Below are positions 1-8,008 of a DNA stretch of 64,000 nt, one piece after another (position 1 is the first letter of the stretch; each line of letters begins with the position of its first letter). This DNA comes from Paenibacillus ehimensis NBRC 15659. GTDB taxonomy: Bacteria > Bacillota > Bacilli > Paenibacillales > NBRC-103111. The DNA is taken from contig NZ_BILX01000005.1 of NCBI RefSeq assembly GCF_004000785.1, forward strand, positions 147,470 to 211,469. The letters run 5' to 3'. The position numbers and the translations under genes are program-made. Below the pieces are notes generated by a model, which saw only the letters and a program-made list of their open reading frames with translations, had not been told where the DNA came from and did no database searches.

Positions 1-1
1 C

Positions 2-283
2 CTATCGAAGGGCGCGGTCGATACCCTCACACTCGCCTTGGCCCGTCATCTGGGCAGCCGCAACATTACGGTGAACGCGATCCAGCCCGGCATTATTAAT
101 ACCGAGATGAATTCCCGGACGCTGCAGGATCCCCATGGACGGAAATATGCCGCCGGTCTTTCCACTTTTAACAGGTGGGGGGAGCCCGAAGATGTGGCGG
201 ATGTTGCCGCCTTCCTTGCCTCTTCGGACAGCCGGTGGATAACCGGTCAATTGATCGATGTAAGCGGCGGGTCCCATCTGTAA
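2..283 (+). CDS. SDR family oxidoreductase, C-terminal part (5' end outside window)
   Basis: The frame is open from the first bases of the window and ends at TAA 281-283. It begins with LSKGAV, the segment that carries the catalytic Lys of the SDR YxxxK motif; the Tyr would lie two codons before the window. VNAIQPG follows, the usual SDR segment after the active site, then a C-terminal WITGQLIDVSGG that matches the last strand of classical SDR enzymes. These are NAD(P)-dependent oxidoreductases; the substrate cannot be read from this fragment. The family assignment is firm and the specific function unknown. Confidence 0.85.
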   Translation, partial: LSKGAVDTLTLALARHLGSRNITVNAIQPGIINTEMNSRTLQDPHGRKYAAGLSTFNRWGEPEDVADVAAFLASSDSRWITGQLIDVSGGSHL

Positions 284-365
284 ATTACTGGATCAACGGG
301 AATGAAACCGTCACGCAAAAAAAACGCCGACGTTATTACGCCGCGCGCTTTTTTCCCTGCATTTC

Positions 366-659
366 TTACTCCGATTCCCCGACATGCTCCTGACAGAAAG
401 CTTTGACCACTTCCAGTTCGTCGTCTTCCAATTCAAAATCAAGCAACTGCTCCGTCGTCCGCTCGAAAATTTCGTGCTTCACGATGCCAGCCTGGTTTTC
501 TTCCACGCCGTAAATGACCCGGACATATAACCCCTGCTCGGAGTACAGCTCGTCATCCTCTTCAACTTCGATATCCAGCAGAAACTCGTACCGTTTGCCG
601 GACAAAATGCCGAATGGGTCTTTCACCAGCTCTACGCTGTAACCGGTAATGGTGAACAT
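366..659 (-). CDS. small acidic conserved protein (possibly DUF6509 family)
   Basis: This 97-residue, very acidic soluble protein has a C-terminal half rich in Glu and Asp and no signal peptide or membrane segment. I chose the ATG at 659 because an AGAAAGGATG ribosome site lies just upstream; an ATG 18 nt further up (677) would place that ribosome site inside the gene. The sequence resembles a small Bacillales family I recall as DUF6509, but this is from memory. No function is known to me. It stands alone, convergent with the SDR gene and about 100 nt downstream of ilvE on the same strand. Confidence 0.7.
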   Translation of the reverse strand: MFTITGYSVELVKDPFGILSGKRYEFLLDIEVEEDDELYSEQGLYVRVIYGVEENQAGIVKHEIFERTTEQLLDFELEDDELEVVKAFCQEHVGESE

Positions 660-782
660 GGTATCATCCTTTCTCAACCGCCGAACCTTTATTCCGAACC
701 TTTATATTATACACGAAATTCAGAGAAAGGCTTTATGCCGCCGATGAGAAATGAACCATGACCAGTTCAAGCCGTTCCGAAA

Positions 783-1850
783 TTACACCTGCACCATCCA
801 GCCGAGCTTATCTTCGAGCTTCCCGCTCTGGATGCCGGTGAGCGTCTCGTACAGCTTCGCGGACAGCTCGCCGGTTTCGCCGCCGTTGATGACCAGCTTC
901 TCGCCGCGCCAGTTCAGCTCGCCGATCGGGGAGATGACCGCTGCCGTGCCCGTACCGAACGCCTCTTCGAGCGTGCCTGCCCGGTGCGCTTCGTACAGCT
1001 CCTCGATGCTGACCGGACGCTCTTCGACCGGAACGCCCCAGCTTTGCAGCAATTGAATCATCGAATCCCGGGTGATCCCTTTCAGAATGCTGCCGTTCAG
1101 CGCCGGAGTGATGACCTTCCCGCCTACCTTGAAAAAGACGTTCATGCTCCCGACTTCTTCCACGTACTTCTTATGCACGCCGTCGAGCCACAGCACCTGC
1201 GAATACCCTTCCAGCGCGGCTTCCTCCTGCGCCTTGAGACTTGCGGCGTAGTTCCCGGCTGTCTTCGCGCTGCCGGTTCCGCCAGGGACGGCGCGGACGA
1301 ATTCCGACTCGACATGGATTTTGACCGGGCGGATGCCTTCGGCATAGTACGCTCCGACCGGCGACATGATGATCATGAAAATATACCGTTTCGAAGCGGC
1401 TACGCCCAGTACGGGTTCTGTCGCAATGACGAACGGACGAATATACAGCGAGGTGCCTTCAACGCTCGGTACCCAGTCCCGGTCCGTTTGGACCAGCTTC
1501 TTCAGACCTTCCAGCGCCAGCTCCTCGTCCAGATGCGGAATGCTCATCCGGTCGTTCGAATGGTTCAAGCGCTTGAAGTTTTGATCCGGACGGAACACCA
1601 GAATGCGGCCGTCCTCCGTACGATACGCTTTCAGCCCTTCGAATACCGTCTGACCGTAATGAAACACTTTCGCCGCCGGGTCCAGGCTGATCGACTGGTA
1701 CGGCACGACACGGGGAGAATGCCATCCGCGGCCTTCCTCATAATCCAGCATAAACATGTGGTCCGTGAATACGGTTCCAAATCCGATTCGGCTGACATCG
1801 GGCTTTTGTTTTGGGGCCTGAGTCAGCTCCACTTCGATCGTAAGAGCCAT
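783..1850 (-). CDS. ilvE: branched-chain amino acid aminotransferase
   Basis: A PLP-dependent class IV aminotransferase of 355 residues, the usual length for Bacillus-type IlvE. It interconverts leucine, isoleucine and valine with their 2-oxo acids, the last step of branched-chain amino acid synthesis, in the cytosol. Recognisable segments are the N-terminal FGTVFTDHMFMLDY, YGQTVFEGLKAYR, and near the C-terminus EAFGTGTAAVISPIGEL, which contributes to phosphate binding of PLP. The start is the ATG at 1850: AGGAG lies 9 nt upstream, while the ATG at 1859 directly abuts that site. It is divergent from a LysR regulator, which may control it. Confidence 0.95.
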   Translation of the reverse strand: MALTIEVELTQAPKQKPDVSRIGFGTVFTDHMFMLDYEEGRGWHSPRVVPYQSISLDPAAKVFHYGQTVFEGLKAYRTEDGRILVFRPDQNFKRLNHSNDRMSIPHLDEELALEGLKKLVQTDRDWVPSVEGTSLYIRPFVIATEPVLGVAASKRYIFMIIMSPVGAYYAEGIRPVKIHVESEFVRAVPGGTGSAKTAGNYAASLKAQEEAALEGYSQVLWLDGVHKKYVEEVGSMNVFFKVGGKVITPALNGSILKGITRDSMIQLLQSWGVPVEERPVSIEELYEAHRAGTLEEAFGTGTAAVISPIGELNWRGEKLVINGGETGELSAKLYETLTGIQSGKLEDKLGWMVQV

Positions 1851-1948
1851 TCTTCGCATCTCCTCTTTTTAAAGGTTATTCTTATCGTATTAGTTGAATG
1901 GTATCAGTTCTTCCGATATATTGAAAATATCTGTTTTATTGGAGAACG

Positions 1949-1963
1949 ATACCTATAAGGTAT
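1949..1963. promoter_or_regulatory. palindrome between ilvE and lysR, candidate LysR operator
   Basis: ATACCTATAAGGTAT is a perfect inverted repeat (6-bp arms, 3-bp centre) of the size expected for a LysR-family T-N11-A site. It lies in the 134-bp divergent gap, 22 nt before the LysR start. That the adjacent LysR protein binds it is inferred from position only. Confidence 0.5.
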
Positions 1964-1984
1964 GAATGAAGGGAGCGGCCCGGG

Positions 1985-2875
1985 ATGGACTTGCGTCAGC
2001 TGAGATACTTTTTGGCCATTGTGAAGGAAGGGCAAATAACGCGCGCGGCCAAGGCGCTGAACATGGAGCAGCCCCCGCTCAGCCGGCAGCTCAAGCTGAT
2101 GGAGGAGGAGCTCGGGGTGACCTTGTTCGACCGGGACGGCAAACGGCTGCGGCTGACGCACGCCGGGGAGCTGCTGCGGCAGAAGGCGGAAAGCCTGCTG
2201 CATCAGTTCAACGAGTCGATGCAGGAAGTGAAGGAGCTGGACGAGAGCGTCCAAGGCGTGCTGTCCATCGGCGCGGTCGTCTCGTGCATCTCGCTTCTGC
2301 CCCAGCGCATCGAGACGTTCCGGGAGAAGTACCCGGAGGTGACTTTTCGGATCTGGGAGGGCGATCATTTCCTCCTCGGCGAGCAATTGGAGAAGCGCAG
2401 CATTGAGCTGATCGTCGCCCGGCTCCCTTTCGAGGCTTCCTCCGAGTCGCAGTCATATGCGGTACGGCCGCTGCCCTCCGATCCGTTCGTCGTCGTCATC
2501 CCCGGCAAGTGGCTGCCGGACCCGGCACAGGAGACGATCCGCATGCAGGAGCTGGCGGACTTCCCGTTTCTGACGCTCAAAACGGACCGGACGACCGGCA
2601 TGCACGACCGTGTGGTTACCGAGTGCCGCCGTCACGGCTTCGAGCCGCGCATCATCTGCGAGTGCTCCAGCGTCGCGGTCATCATCGCTATGGTCGCGGC
2701 CGGCCTCGGGGCGACGGTGCTGCCCAAGTCGGTCATGACGGCGTTCCCTCTCCCGTCGATCCGGACGCTTCCGCTGTCCGATGCCGATTTTCAATCCGAC
2801 GTCGGCATTCTGTGGCTGAATAACCGTTATTTGTCCAAAACCGCCCGCCGCTTTATCGATCATTTTCTGGAGTAG
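1985..2875 (+). CDS. LysR family transcriptional regulator
   Basis: A 296-residue protein of standard LysR length. Residues 1-60 form the winged HTH (MDLRQLRYFLAIVKEGQITR, with AAKALNMEQPPLSRQLKLME as the helix-turn-helix), followed by a linker helix and a periplasmic-binding-protein-like effector domain from about residue 90. GGGAG lies 9 nt before the ATG. It is divergent from ilvE and lies 93 nt upstream of a quinone oxidoreductase on the same strand; either could be its target. The effector cannot be predicted. Confidence 0.92.
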   Translation: MDLRQLRYFLAIVKEGQITRAAKALNMEQPPLSRQLKLMEEELGVTLFDRDGKRLRLTHAGELLRQKAESLLHQFNESMQEVKELDESVQGVLSIGAVVSCISLLPQRIETFREKYPEVTFRIWEGDHFLLGEQLEKRSIELIVARLPFEASSESQSYAVRPLPSDPFVVVIPGKWLPDPAQETIRMQELADFPFLTLKTDRTTGMHDRVVTECRRHGFEPRIICECSSVAVIIAMVAAGLGATVLPKSVMTAFPLPSIRTLPLSDADFQSDVGILWLNNRYLSKTARRFIDHFLE

Positions 2876-2968
2876 CGGCCGATCGCCTTCGCCTCACCCA
2901 ATAAAGGAATTTCCCGGCGGTCCGGCGAAGTCTTCCTTGTCATCTGCTCACAGAGGAGGAAGCAACCC

Positions 2969-3946
2969 ATGAAAGCCATTCAGGTAACGCAATTCGGCGG
3001 TCCGGAGCACATGAGCTACACGGACGTCGATATGCCGGTCATCGGCCCGAACCAAGTGTTGATCCGCGTGGAGACGACCAGCGTCAACTTCGCCGATATC
3101 AAGTCGAGATACGGGAAAAAGGGCGGGACCCTTCCGTTCATTCCGGGACTGGATGCTGCGGGAACGATCGAGCAAGTCGGGTCCGAGGTCCGGCGGCTGC
3201 AGGTTGGACAGCGCGTCATCGCTTTTCCTCACCATGGCTCTTATGCCGAATATATCGCGGCGGACGAAAATCTGACGTTCGCTATCCCGGACAGCCTTAG
3301 CTTCGATACGGCGGCCGCCTGTCCGATCGTTTCGTTCCTTTCGTATAAGCTGCTCGCGGACATTGCCAGACTGGAGCCGGGCGAGACCGTCCTGATCCAC
3401 GCGGCGGCGGGCGGCGTCGGCACGACGGCCATCCAGCTGGCGAAGCTCCTGGGTGCGGGAAAAGTGATCGGAACCGTCGGCAGCGAGAGCAAGGCGGGCA
3501 TCGCTTTGGAGGCGGGCGCGGATCATGTGCTCTCATATGCACAGGGGGATTTTGCCGCGAAGGTCAACGACCTGACGAATGGGGAAGGCGTCAACGTCGT
3601 TCTGGACTCGATAGCGGGTACCGTGACGGAGCAAAGCCTGCTCTGCCTGGCTCCCTACGGCCGTCTGGTCCATTTCGGCAATTCGGGCGGTCCGGCGGGG
3701 AACATCAAGACCTCGGACCTGCATGCGAGCTGCCGCTCCGTCCTCGGATTCAGCTTGGGCACAACCCGGAGCAAACGCCCCCACCTGCTGCGCGGAGTCG
3801 CCGAGCGGGTGCTGCCGTACTTGGCCGACGGCCGTTTGACGATCAAAATCGGCGCACGCTTTCCATTGGCCGAAGCCGCCAAAGCCCACGAATGGGTGGA
3901 AAGCCGCCAAAGCACGGGGAAGGTGCTGCTCGACGTCAGAAGCTAG
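2969..3946 (+). CDS. zinc-free quinone oxidoreductase / MDR family alcohol dehydrogenase-like protein
   Basis: A 325-residue medium-chain dehydrogenase/reductase. Residues 1-120 are the GroES-like catalytic domain without the zinc-binding cysteines of alcohol dehydrogenases; residues 125-270 are the Rossmann domain with HAAAGGVGTTAIQLAK, the NADPH-binding AxxGxxG motif of the quinone oxidoreductase (QOR) group. It probably reduces quinones or other enones with NADPH in the cytosol. A strong GAGGAGG site precedes the ATG. It follows the LysR gene on the same strand and may be its target. The exact substrate is open. Confidence 0.9.
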   Translation: MKAIQVTQFGGPEHMSYTDVDMPVIGPNQVLIRVETTSVNFADIKSRYGKKGGTLPFIPGLDAAGTIEQVGSEVRRLQVGQRVIAFPHHGSYAEYIAADENLTFAIPDSLSFDTAAACPIVSFLSYKLLADIARLEPGETVLIHAAAGGVGTTAIQLAKLLGAGKVIGTVGSESKAGIALEAGADHVLSYAQGDFAAKVNDLTNGEGVNVVLDSIAGTVTEQSLLCLAPYGRLVHFGNSGGPAGNIKTSDLHASCRSVLGFSLGTTRSKRPHLLRGVAERVLPYLADGRLTIKIGARFPLAEAAKAHEWVESRQSTGKVLLDVRS

Positions 3947-3969
3947 TCCAATTGACACCCTAAAAGTGC

Positions 3970-4048
3970 TGTTGATAACGCGAATTATTTGATGGCCCTT
4001 TCAATAGTTATGCACAAACTTATGCACATATTATCCACTTTATCCACA
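3970..4048. other. DnaA-box cluster in an intergenic region
   Basis: Four same-strand 9-mers follow one another: TTATGCACA at 4008, TTATGCACA at 4020, TTATCCACT at 4031 and TTATCCACA at 4040. Three fit the DnaA consensus TTATNCACA exactly and the fourth has one mismatch. A fifth near-match, TTATCAACA, lies on the opposite strand at 3970-3978. The start-to-start spacing is 12, 11 and 9 bp. No dnaA, dnaN or gyrase genes are nearby, so this is not the main origin. Known parallels are the DnaA-box clusters that tune replication initiation in B. subtilis. Confidence 0.7.
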
Positions 4049-4080
4049 ATGCACGAAAAATCGCGCTTTCCCTAACCATG

Positions 4081-4127
4081 AAAAAGATCGTCTTCCGCCA
4101 ACCCTTGCGGCCGGAGACGATCTTTTT
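4081..4127. terminator. bidirectional intrinsic terminator
   Basis: A stem of about 19 bp (AAAAAGATCGTCTTCCGCC against its near-complement at 4109-4127, two mismatches) with A and T runs on both ends. It lies between the converging quinone oxidoreductase and LysE-type genes and can serve both. Confidence 0.85.
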
Positions 4128-4196
4128 GTTGGTTGGTGAAAATCAAGCGTTGATTTTAGTCATCCTTTATTCTTGATGGACATTTGCGTTATGCGG

Positions 4197-4832
4197 TCAG
4201 TTGGAGATTTTGGCGCGGAACAGGTTGGCTCCCATCAGGATGAACACGCCGCCGGTGATCCGGTTCAGCCACAGGCCGATCTTGGGGTTCTTCCTTAGCT
4301 TTCCCGTCGCGAACGCTGCGAGATAAGAAAGGAGACTGCTCCACAGCATGCCGATGAAAATAAACGTCGCGCCAAGAATCGCGAACGGCACCGGACTATG
4401 AACCTGATTGTCCACAAACTGGGGAAGGAAGGCGATAAAGAACAACGCGACCTTCGGATTCGTTACATTTGTAATCATGCCCTGGACAAAAATTTTGCGC
4501 GTGCTCATCAGCTCCACCGATCCGGAGTCCGGTACAATGGCGGAGGACTTCGACAAAATCATCGTAATCCCGAGATAGATCAGATAGGCGACCCCGATCA
4601 TTTTGATGACCGTAAACAGCAATAGCGATTTCGCCAAAAGAAAAGATAACCCCAGCGCCGCGAGCAGCGTGTGGATAAGCGTACCCGCCGCAATCCCCAT
4701 GGTGGACCAAATGCCCGCTCTTCTGCCCTGCGCCACGCTTCTGGCAATGATGTACATCGTATCCGAGCCCGGGGTCATGATAAGCAAGATTCCTGCGACT
4801 ACAAACAAGAAATAATGATGAATGCCAAACAC
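4197..4832 (-). CDS. LysE/RhtB family amino acid exporter
   Basis: An integral membrane protein of 211 residues, the normal size for this family, with about six hydrophobic segments. It carries the family signature near residues 15-30 (MTPGSDTMYIIARSVAQGRR) and a Gly-rich second helix. The family exports amino acids or derivatives; the substrate here is unknown. I place the start at GTG 4832 because AAAGGAG lies 9 nt upstream and the protein then begins at the family's usual N-terminus; the frame is open further upstream but without a ribosome site. It is divergent from hcp. Confidence 0.88.
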   Translation of the reverse strand: MFGIHHYFLFVVAGILLIMTPGSDTMYIIARSVAQGRRAGIWSTMGIAAGTLIHTLLAALGLSFLLAKSLLLFTVIKMIGVAYLIYLGITMILSKSSAIVPDSGSVELMSTRKIFVQGMITNVTNPKVALFFIAFLPQFVDNQVHSPVPFAILGATFIFIGMLWSSLLSYLAAFATGKLRKNPKIGLWLNRITGGVFILMGANLFRAKISN

Positions 4833-4995
4833 GCTCGTACGCTCCTTTACGTCAATAAGTAATGAAGGTTGCCGCCCGCGGCGGACTCGGATGTTGCGAC
4901 TTTGCCACGATTGATGTGCTTCCAATCACACTTTGCCGCGCTTCCTCGTGTTACGCTTTTTACATAGCAAATCAAACGTAACGGAGGGATTCGCG

Positions 4996-6291
4996 ATGTT
5001 CTGTTATCAATGTGAACAGACCCCGACAGGCGGCTGTAAGGTGATCGGCGTATGCGGCAAAGATGAAACGATTGCAAGCTTGCAGGATACGATGATTTTC
5101 GCTTTGAAAGGCATTGCCGCCTATGCCACGCATGCAAGACAGCTTGGTTACTCCGACCCGGAGGTCGACCGGATTACGCACGAGGCGTTGTACATGACGC
5201 TGACGAACTCCAACTTCAACCTGCAGGAGCATATCGACATGGCCATGAAGGTCGGCTCGGCGGCCGTCCGGATCATGGATGTGCTGGACCGGGCGCATAC
5301 GACCCACTTCGGCATCCCGCAGCCCGTGGCCGTGCCGCAGAACAGCATCGAAGGGCATGCCATCGTCGTGACCGGGCATAACCTGTACGCTTTGGAGGAG
5401 CTGCTCAAGCAGACCGAGGGAAAAGGGATCAACATTTACACGCACTCCGAGATGCTCCCTGCCCACGGCTATCCGAAGCTGAAGCAGTATTCGCACTTGA
5501 AGGGCAACATCGGTAAAGCCTGGTACGACCAGCGCCGCCTGTTCGAGAAGTTCCCGGGCGCCATCCTGGCGACCACGAACTGTGTCATGCCGATCAAGGG
5601 CACCTACGCCGACCGGTTCTTCTCCTATGATATCGCGGGTCTGGAAGGGGTTACAAAAATCGTCAACGACGATTTCACCCCGCTGATCGAAAAAGCCTTG
5701 TCGCTGCCGGAAGCCCACATCGAATCGGATCAGACGCTGATCACCGGCTACCATCACGAGACCGTGATCGGCCTGGCCCCGGAGATCATTCAAGCGGTCA
5801 AAGCGGGCAAAATCAAACGCTTCTTCGTCATCGCCGGCTGCGACGCCCCGGGAAGCGGCGGCGAATATTACCGCGAGCTCGCCACCTCGCTGCCTAACGA
5901 TACCGTGATCCTGACCACATCCTGCGGCAAATTCCGCTTCAACGACGTGGATTACGGCACCGTGGCCGATACGGGCATCCCGCGCTATATCGATTTGGGC
6001 CAGTGCAACAACTCCGGCTCCACGGTCAAAATCGCCCTGGCGCTCGCCGACGCCTTCGGATGCAGCGTGAACGACCTGCCGGTCAGCATCGTGCTCTCCT
6101 GGTTCGAGCAAAAGGCGGTCGCGATCCTTCTCGGCCTGTTCAGCCTCGGCATCAAAGATATCCGCATCGGCCCGAAGCCGCCGGAATTCATCAATCCGGG
6201 CGTCATGAACGTGCTTGTCGACACGTTCGGACTGAAGCTGATCGGCAACGCTCAAGACGATATGAAAGAAATGCTGTCGCTTTCTCACTAA
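4996..6291 (+). CDS. hcp: hybrid cluster protein (hydroxylamine reductase), short form
   Basis: Hcp proteins are Fe-S enzymes that reduce nitric oxide or hydroxylamine during nitrosative stress and anaerobic growth. The N-terminus MFCYQCEQTPTGGCKVIGVC supplies four Cys for the cubane cluster. Hybrid-cluster ligands can be recognised in TTNCVMP, IAGCDAPGSGG, TTSCGKF, GQCNNSG and WFEQKAV. At 431 residues it is about 120 shorter than the common 550-residue class I/II enzymes: the helical segment after the first cysteines is reduced, as in class III Hcps. GGAGGG precedes ATG 4996. The inverted repeat GATTG-N9-CAATC upstream (around 4908-4926) might be a redox-regulator site, but this is weak. Confidence 0.93.
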   Translation: MFCYQCEQTPTGGCKVIGVCGKDETIASLQDTMIFALKGIAAYATHARQLGYSDPEVDRITHEALYMTLTNSNFNLQEHIDMAMKVGSAAVRIMDVLDRAHTTHFGIPQPVAVPQNSIEGHAIVVTGHNLYALEELLKQTEGKGINIYTHSEMLPAHGYPKLKQYSHLKGNIGKAWYDQRRLFEKFPGAILATTNCVMPIKGTYADRFFSYDIAGLEGVTKIVNDDFTPLIEKALSLPEAHIESDQTLITGYHHETVIGLAPEIIQAVKAGKIKRFFVIAGCDAPGSGGEYYRELATSLPNDTVILTTSCGKFRFNDVDYGTVADTGIPRYIDLGQCNNSGSTVKIALALADAFGCSVNDLPVSIVLSWFEQKAVAILLGLFSLGIKDIRIGPKPPEFINPGVMNVLVDTFGLKLIGNAQDDMKEMLSLSH

Positions 6292-6302
6292 GGAAGCCAA
6301 AC

Positions 6303-6580
6303 CTAAAGAAGCCCCGGCAGCACCCTGCTGCGGCTAACGAAGCTCATATGGCGCAGAGGATTAAACGCGGGCGCGGGCGTCTTGGAAATCAGTTTCAAGG
6401 CGTCGGCGCTCTTTTCCCATTCCTTGACCGGCAACCAGGCCCTCCACACGACGCCTCGCCGCTCGTACTCCATCCGGTGTTCGACGGCGGCCGCAATTGG
6501 AACCCTGCTCCCGCTTCGATGCCCCGTTTCAACACCTCGAACGGAACCATCGCAACAAGCTCCCCGAACCCGTCGAACAT
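6303..6580 (-). pseudogene. small unknown gene with an apparent frameshift
   Basis: A start at ATG 6580 (GGAG 8 nt upstream, TACAAT -10-like box just before) reads MFDGFGELVAMVPFEVLKRG and on to about GAGFQ. The plausible continuation, VEHRMEYERRGVVWRAWLPV, then KEWEKSADALKLISK to a stop at 6303, lies in another frame. The switch falls near 6485-6500. Together they would make about 90 residues. I do not recognise the family. It could be a decayed gene, a sequencing error, or two unrelated open frames. Confidence 0.35.
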
Positions 6581-6634
6581 AACGCATTCTCCAAGCCATT
6601 GTACCATAAAATGGCGCCCACACACGTCCTTCTT

Positions 6635-7420
6635 TTAAGCGATCAATCCGGCTTTCGCCAATCCGTTGCGGATACCGCCTTCATCCACATGACTGGTGAC
6701 ATAGTCGGCATAAGGAAGCAGCTCCTGATGCGAGTTCCCCATCGCAATGCCCAGACCTACGAATTCCAGCATCTCCTTGTCGTTCAACCCGTCGCCGAAC
6801 GCTACCGCCTCGGCTGGGGTGATTCCGAGCCGCTCCAGCATCGCCGCGATCCCTTGCGCCTTCGACCCGCCGGCCGGAAGCACGTCCATCGCTTTGGGAT
6901 GCCAGCGAATCAGCTTGAGCCCCGGCAAAACCCCTTGATACAAGTGTTCCTCATGGCTTTCGCAGTGGAGAAACATCTGGAAGATGTCATTCGCTTTCCA
7001 AAACTCCGGGTCATGTCCGGGAAGCTCGACTTTCAAAGACAAGACCGCTTCCGTCACAAAAGGATGCTCCGCCCGATCGCTGCAATACGCATGCTCCCCT
7101 TCAAAGACGAGCGAGTGTCCGTGCCCGGCCGCGACGTTAACCAAAGCCTCGATGCTTTCCTTCGCAATGACCCGTTTGTAGACGGGCTTCCCCCGGTACA
7201 CGGCATAAGCGCCGTTCAAGCAAACGAACGATTCGATCCCCAATTGTTCTGCTAACGGTTTAATAAAATAGGGGGCACGCCCCGTGGCGATGACCGGCTC
7301 CACCCCGTTCGCCTTGAGCGCCCGGACGGCTTCAACCGTATCCAGGGGAACCTCCTTGTTCTCGTTGACCAATGTTCCGTCGATATCAAAAAATACGATT
7401 TTGTAAGCCATTTCCGCCAT
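6635..7420 (-). CDS. Cof-type HAD-IIB family phosphatase
   Basis: A 261-residue hydrolase of the haloacid dehalogenase superfamily, subfamily IIB. Motif I is FFDIDGTLVNE near residue 12, motif II is the Thr-containing PVIATGRAPYF, motif III contains the Lys in AMDVLPAGGSKAQG, and motif IV is AFGDGLNDKEML. Such Cof/YidA-like enzymes dephosphorylate sugar phosphates or cofactor phosphates in the cytosol. Start at 7420 or 7411; GAGG/AGGGG suit either. It lies at the downstream edge of the fructosamine locus, but a hairpin separates it from the nearest regulon operator at 7583, so membership is uncertain. Confidence 0.9.
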   Translation of the reverse strand: MAEMAYKIVFFDIDGTLVNENKEVPLDTVEAVRALKANGVEPVIATGRAPYFIKPLAEQLGIESFVCLNGAYAVYRGKPVYKRVIAKESIEALVNVAAGHGHSLVFEGEHAYCSDRAEHPFVTEAVLSLKVELPGHDPEFWKANDIFQMFLHCESHEEHLYQGVLPGLKLIRWHPKAMDVLPAGGSKAQGIAAMLERLGITPAEAVAFGDGLNDKEMLEFVGLGIAMGNSHQELLPYADYVTSHVDEGGIRNGLAKAGLIA

Positions 7421-7540
7421 GTCCCCTATTCCTCGATGAATGTCTCTCTAAATCAAGTCTAAAAACCAAGTATAGCACCCGCGCCGAATATGACAAGAAC
7501 CTCCCGTTCGATTTTCGAAAAAGCCGTTCCTAATAAAATG

Positions 7541-7575
7541 GGAAGAAAGGAACAAAGCCGAAGCTTCATTCCTTT
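7541..7575 (-). terminator. intrinsic terminator after the VOC gene
   Basis: On the minus strand AAAGGAA pairs with TTCCTTT around an inner GAAGC/GCTT stem with a TTCG loop, followed by a pyrimidine tail TTTCTTCCC. Its sequence resembles the hairpin at 9527-9560. Confidence 0.6.
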
Positions 7576-7582
7576 CGCTGTT

Positions 7583-7596
7583 ATGGTATATACCAT
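7583..7596. promoter_or_regulatory. regulon operator copy 1 (orphan position)
   Basis: ATGGTATATACCAT, a perfect 14-bp palindrome identical in its core to the other sites of this locus. It sits 11 nt past the stop of the VOC gene and just before a terminator hairpin, about 165 nt upstream of the HAD phosphatase, so its target is not obvious. Confidence 0.7.
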
Positions 7597-7606
7597 TAGT
7601 TCCATA

Positions 7607-7990
7607 TTAATCCTCTACAGACAGACGGTTGCCGTCCGGATCTTCGAAGAAGAAATATTTCTGCACGCCCTCGTAGAGCAAAATATCGGTAACGGGGACG
7701 CCGTGATCGGTCAGCAGACGGTGAGCGGCCTCCGCATCGGGCGTTTTGAAAATAAAAAAGTTGCCGTCGATATGCCGGTTGCCCGGAAAGCGCACGGGAA
7801 CGTCATGCTCCGCTTGGAACAGCACCAATACCGGCCCGCCCTCACCGACCTTAAACTCGACCGTGATGTCGCTGCGCTGGAATTCTTGCAGCCCCAATAC
7901 CGTACTGTACCAGGCTGCGGACCGGTTCAAATCCCGGACGGGTACAAAAATCCCCGGAATCCCGGTAAATAAAGCGTTGCTGGTGGACAT
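7607..7990 (-). CDS. VOC family (glyoxalase/dioxygenase-like) protein
   Basis: A 127-residue single-module vicinal-oxygen-chelate protein: two beta-alpha-beta-beta-beta repeats, opening with GIPGIFVPVRDLNRSAAWY and ending in FFFEDPDGNRLSVED, whose Glu/Asp region is the usual metal end of the fold. Such proteins act as dimers as isomerases, lyases or resistance proteins. It starts 18 nt after the NhaC-type permease and is probably co-transcribed with it. In this locus it could act on a dicarbonyl or other side product of sugar-amine breakdown, but that is only a guess from context. Confidence 0.85.
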   Translation of the reverse strand: MSTSNALFTGIPGIFVPVRDLNRSAAWYSTVLGLQEFQRSDITVEFKVGEGGPVLVLFQAEHDVPVRFPGNRHIDGNFFIFKTPDAEAAHRLLTDHGVPVTDILLYEGVQKYFFFEDPDGNRLSVED

Positions 7991-8008
7991 AGCGTTATTC
8001 CGCCTTTC

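Noticed and set aside
4908..4926. FNR-type operator upstream of hcp
   Set aside because: GATTG-N9-CAATC is an inverted repeat but does not match TTGAT-N4-ATCAA or TGTGA-N6-TCACA; kept only as a remark.
4972..6300. Long open frame antisense to hcp
   Set aside because: Its product is rich in Asp, His, Arg and Val without domain-like order, typical of the reverse complement of a GC-rich gene, while the hcp strand has all family motifs.
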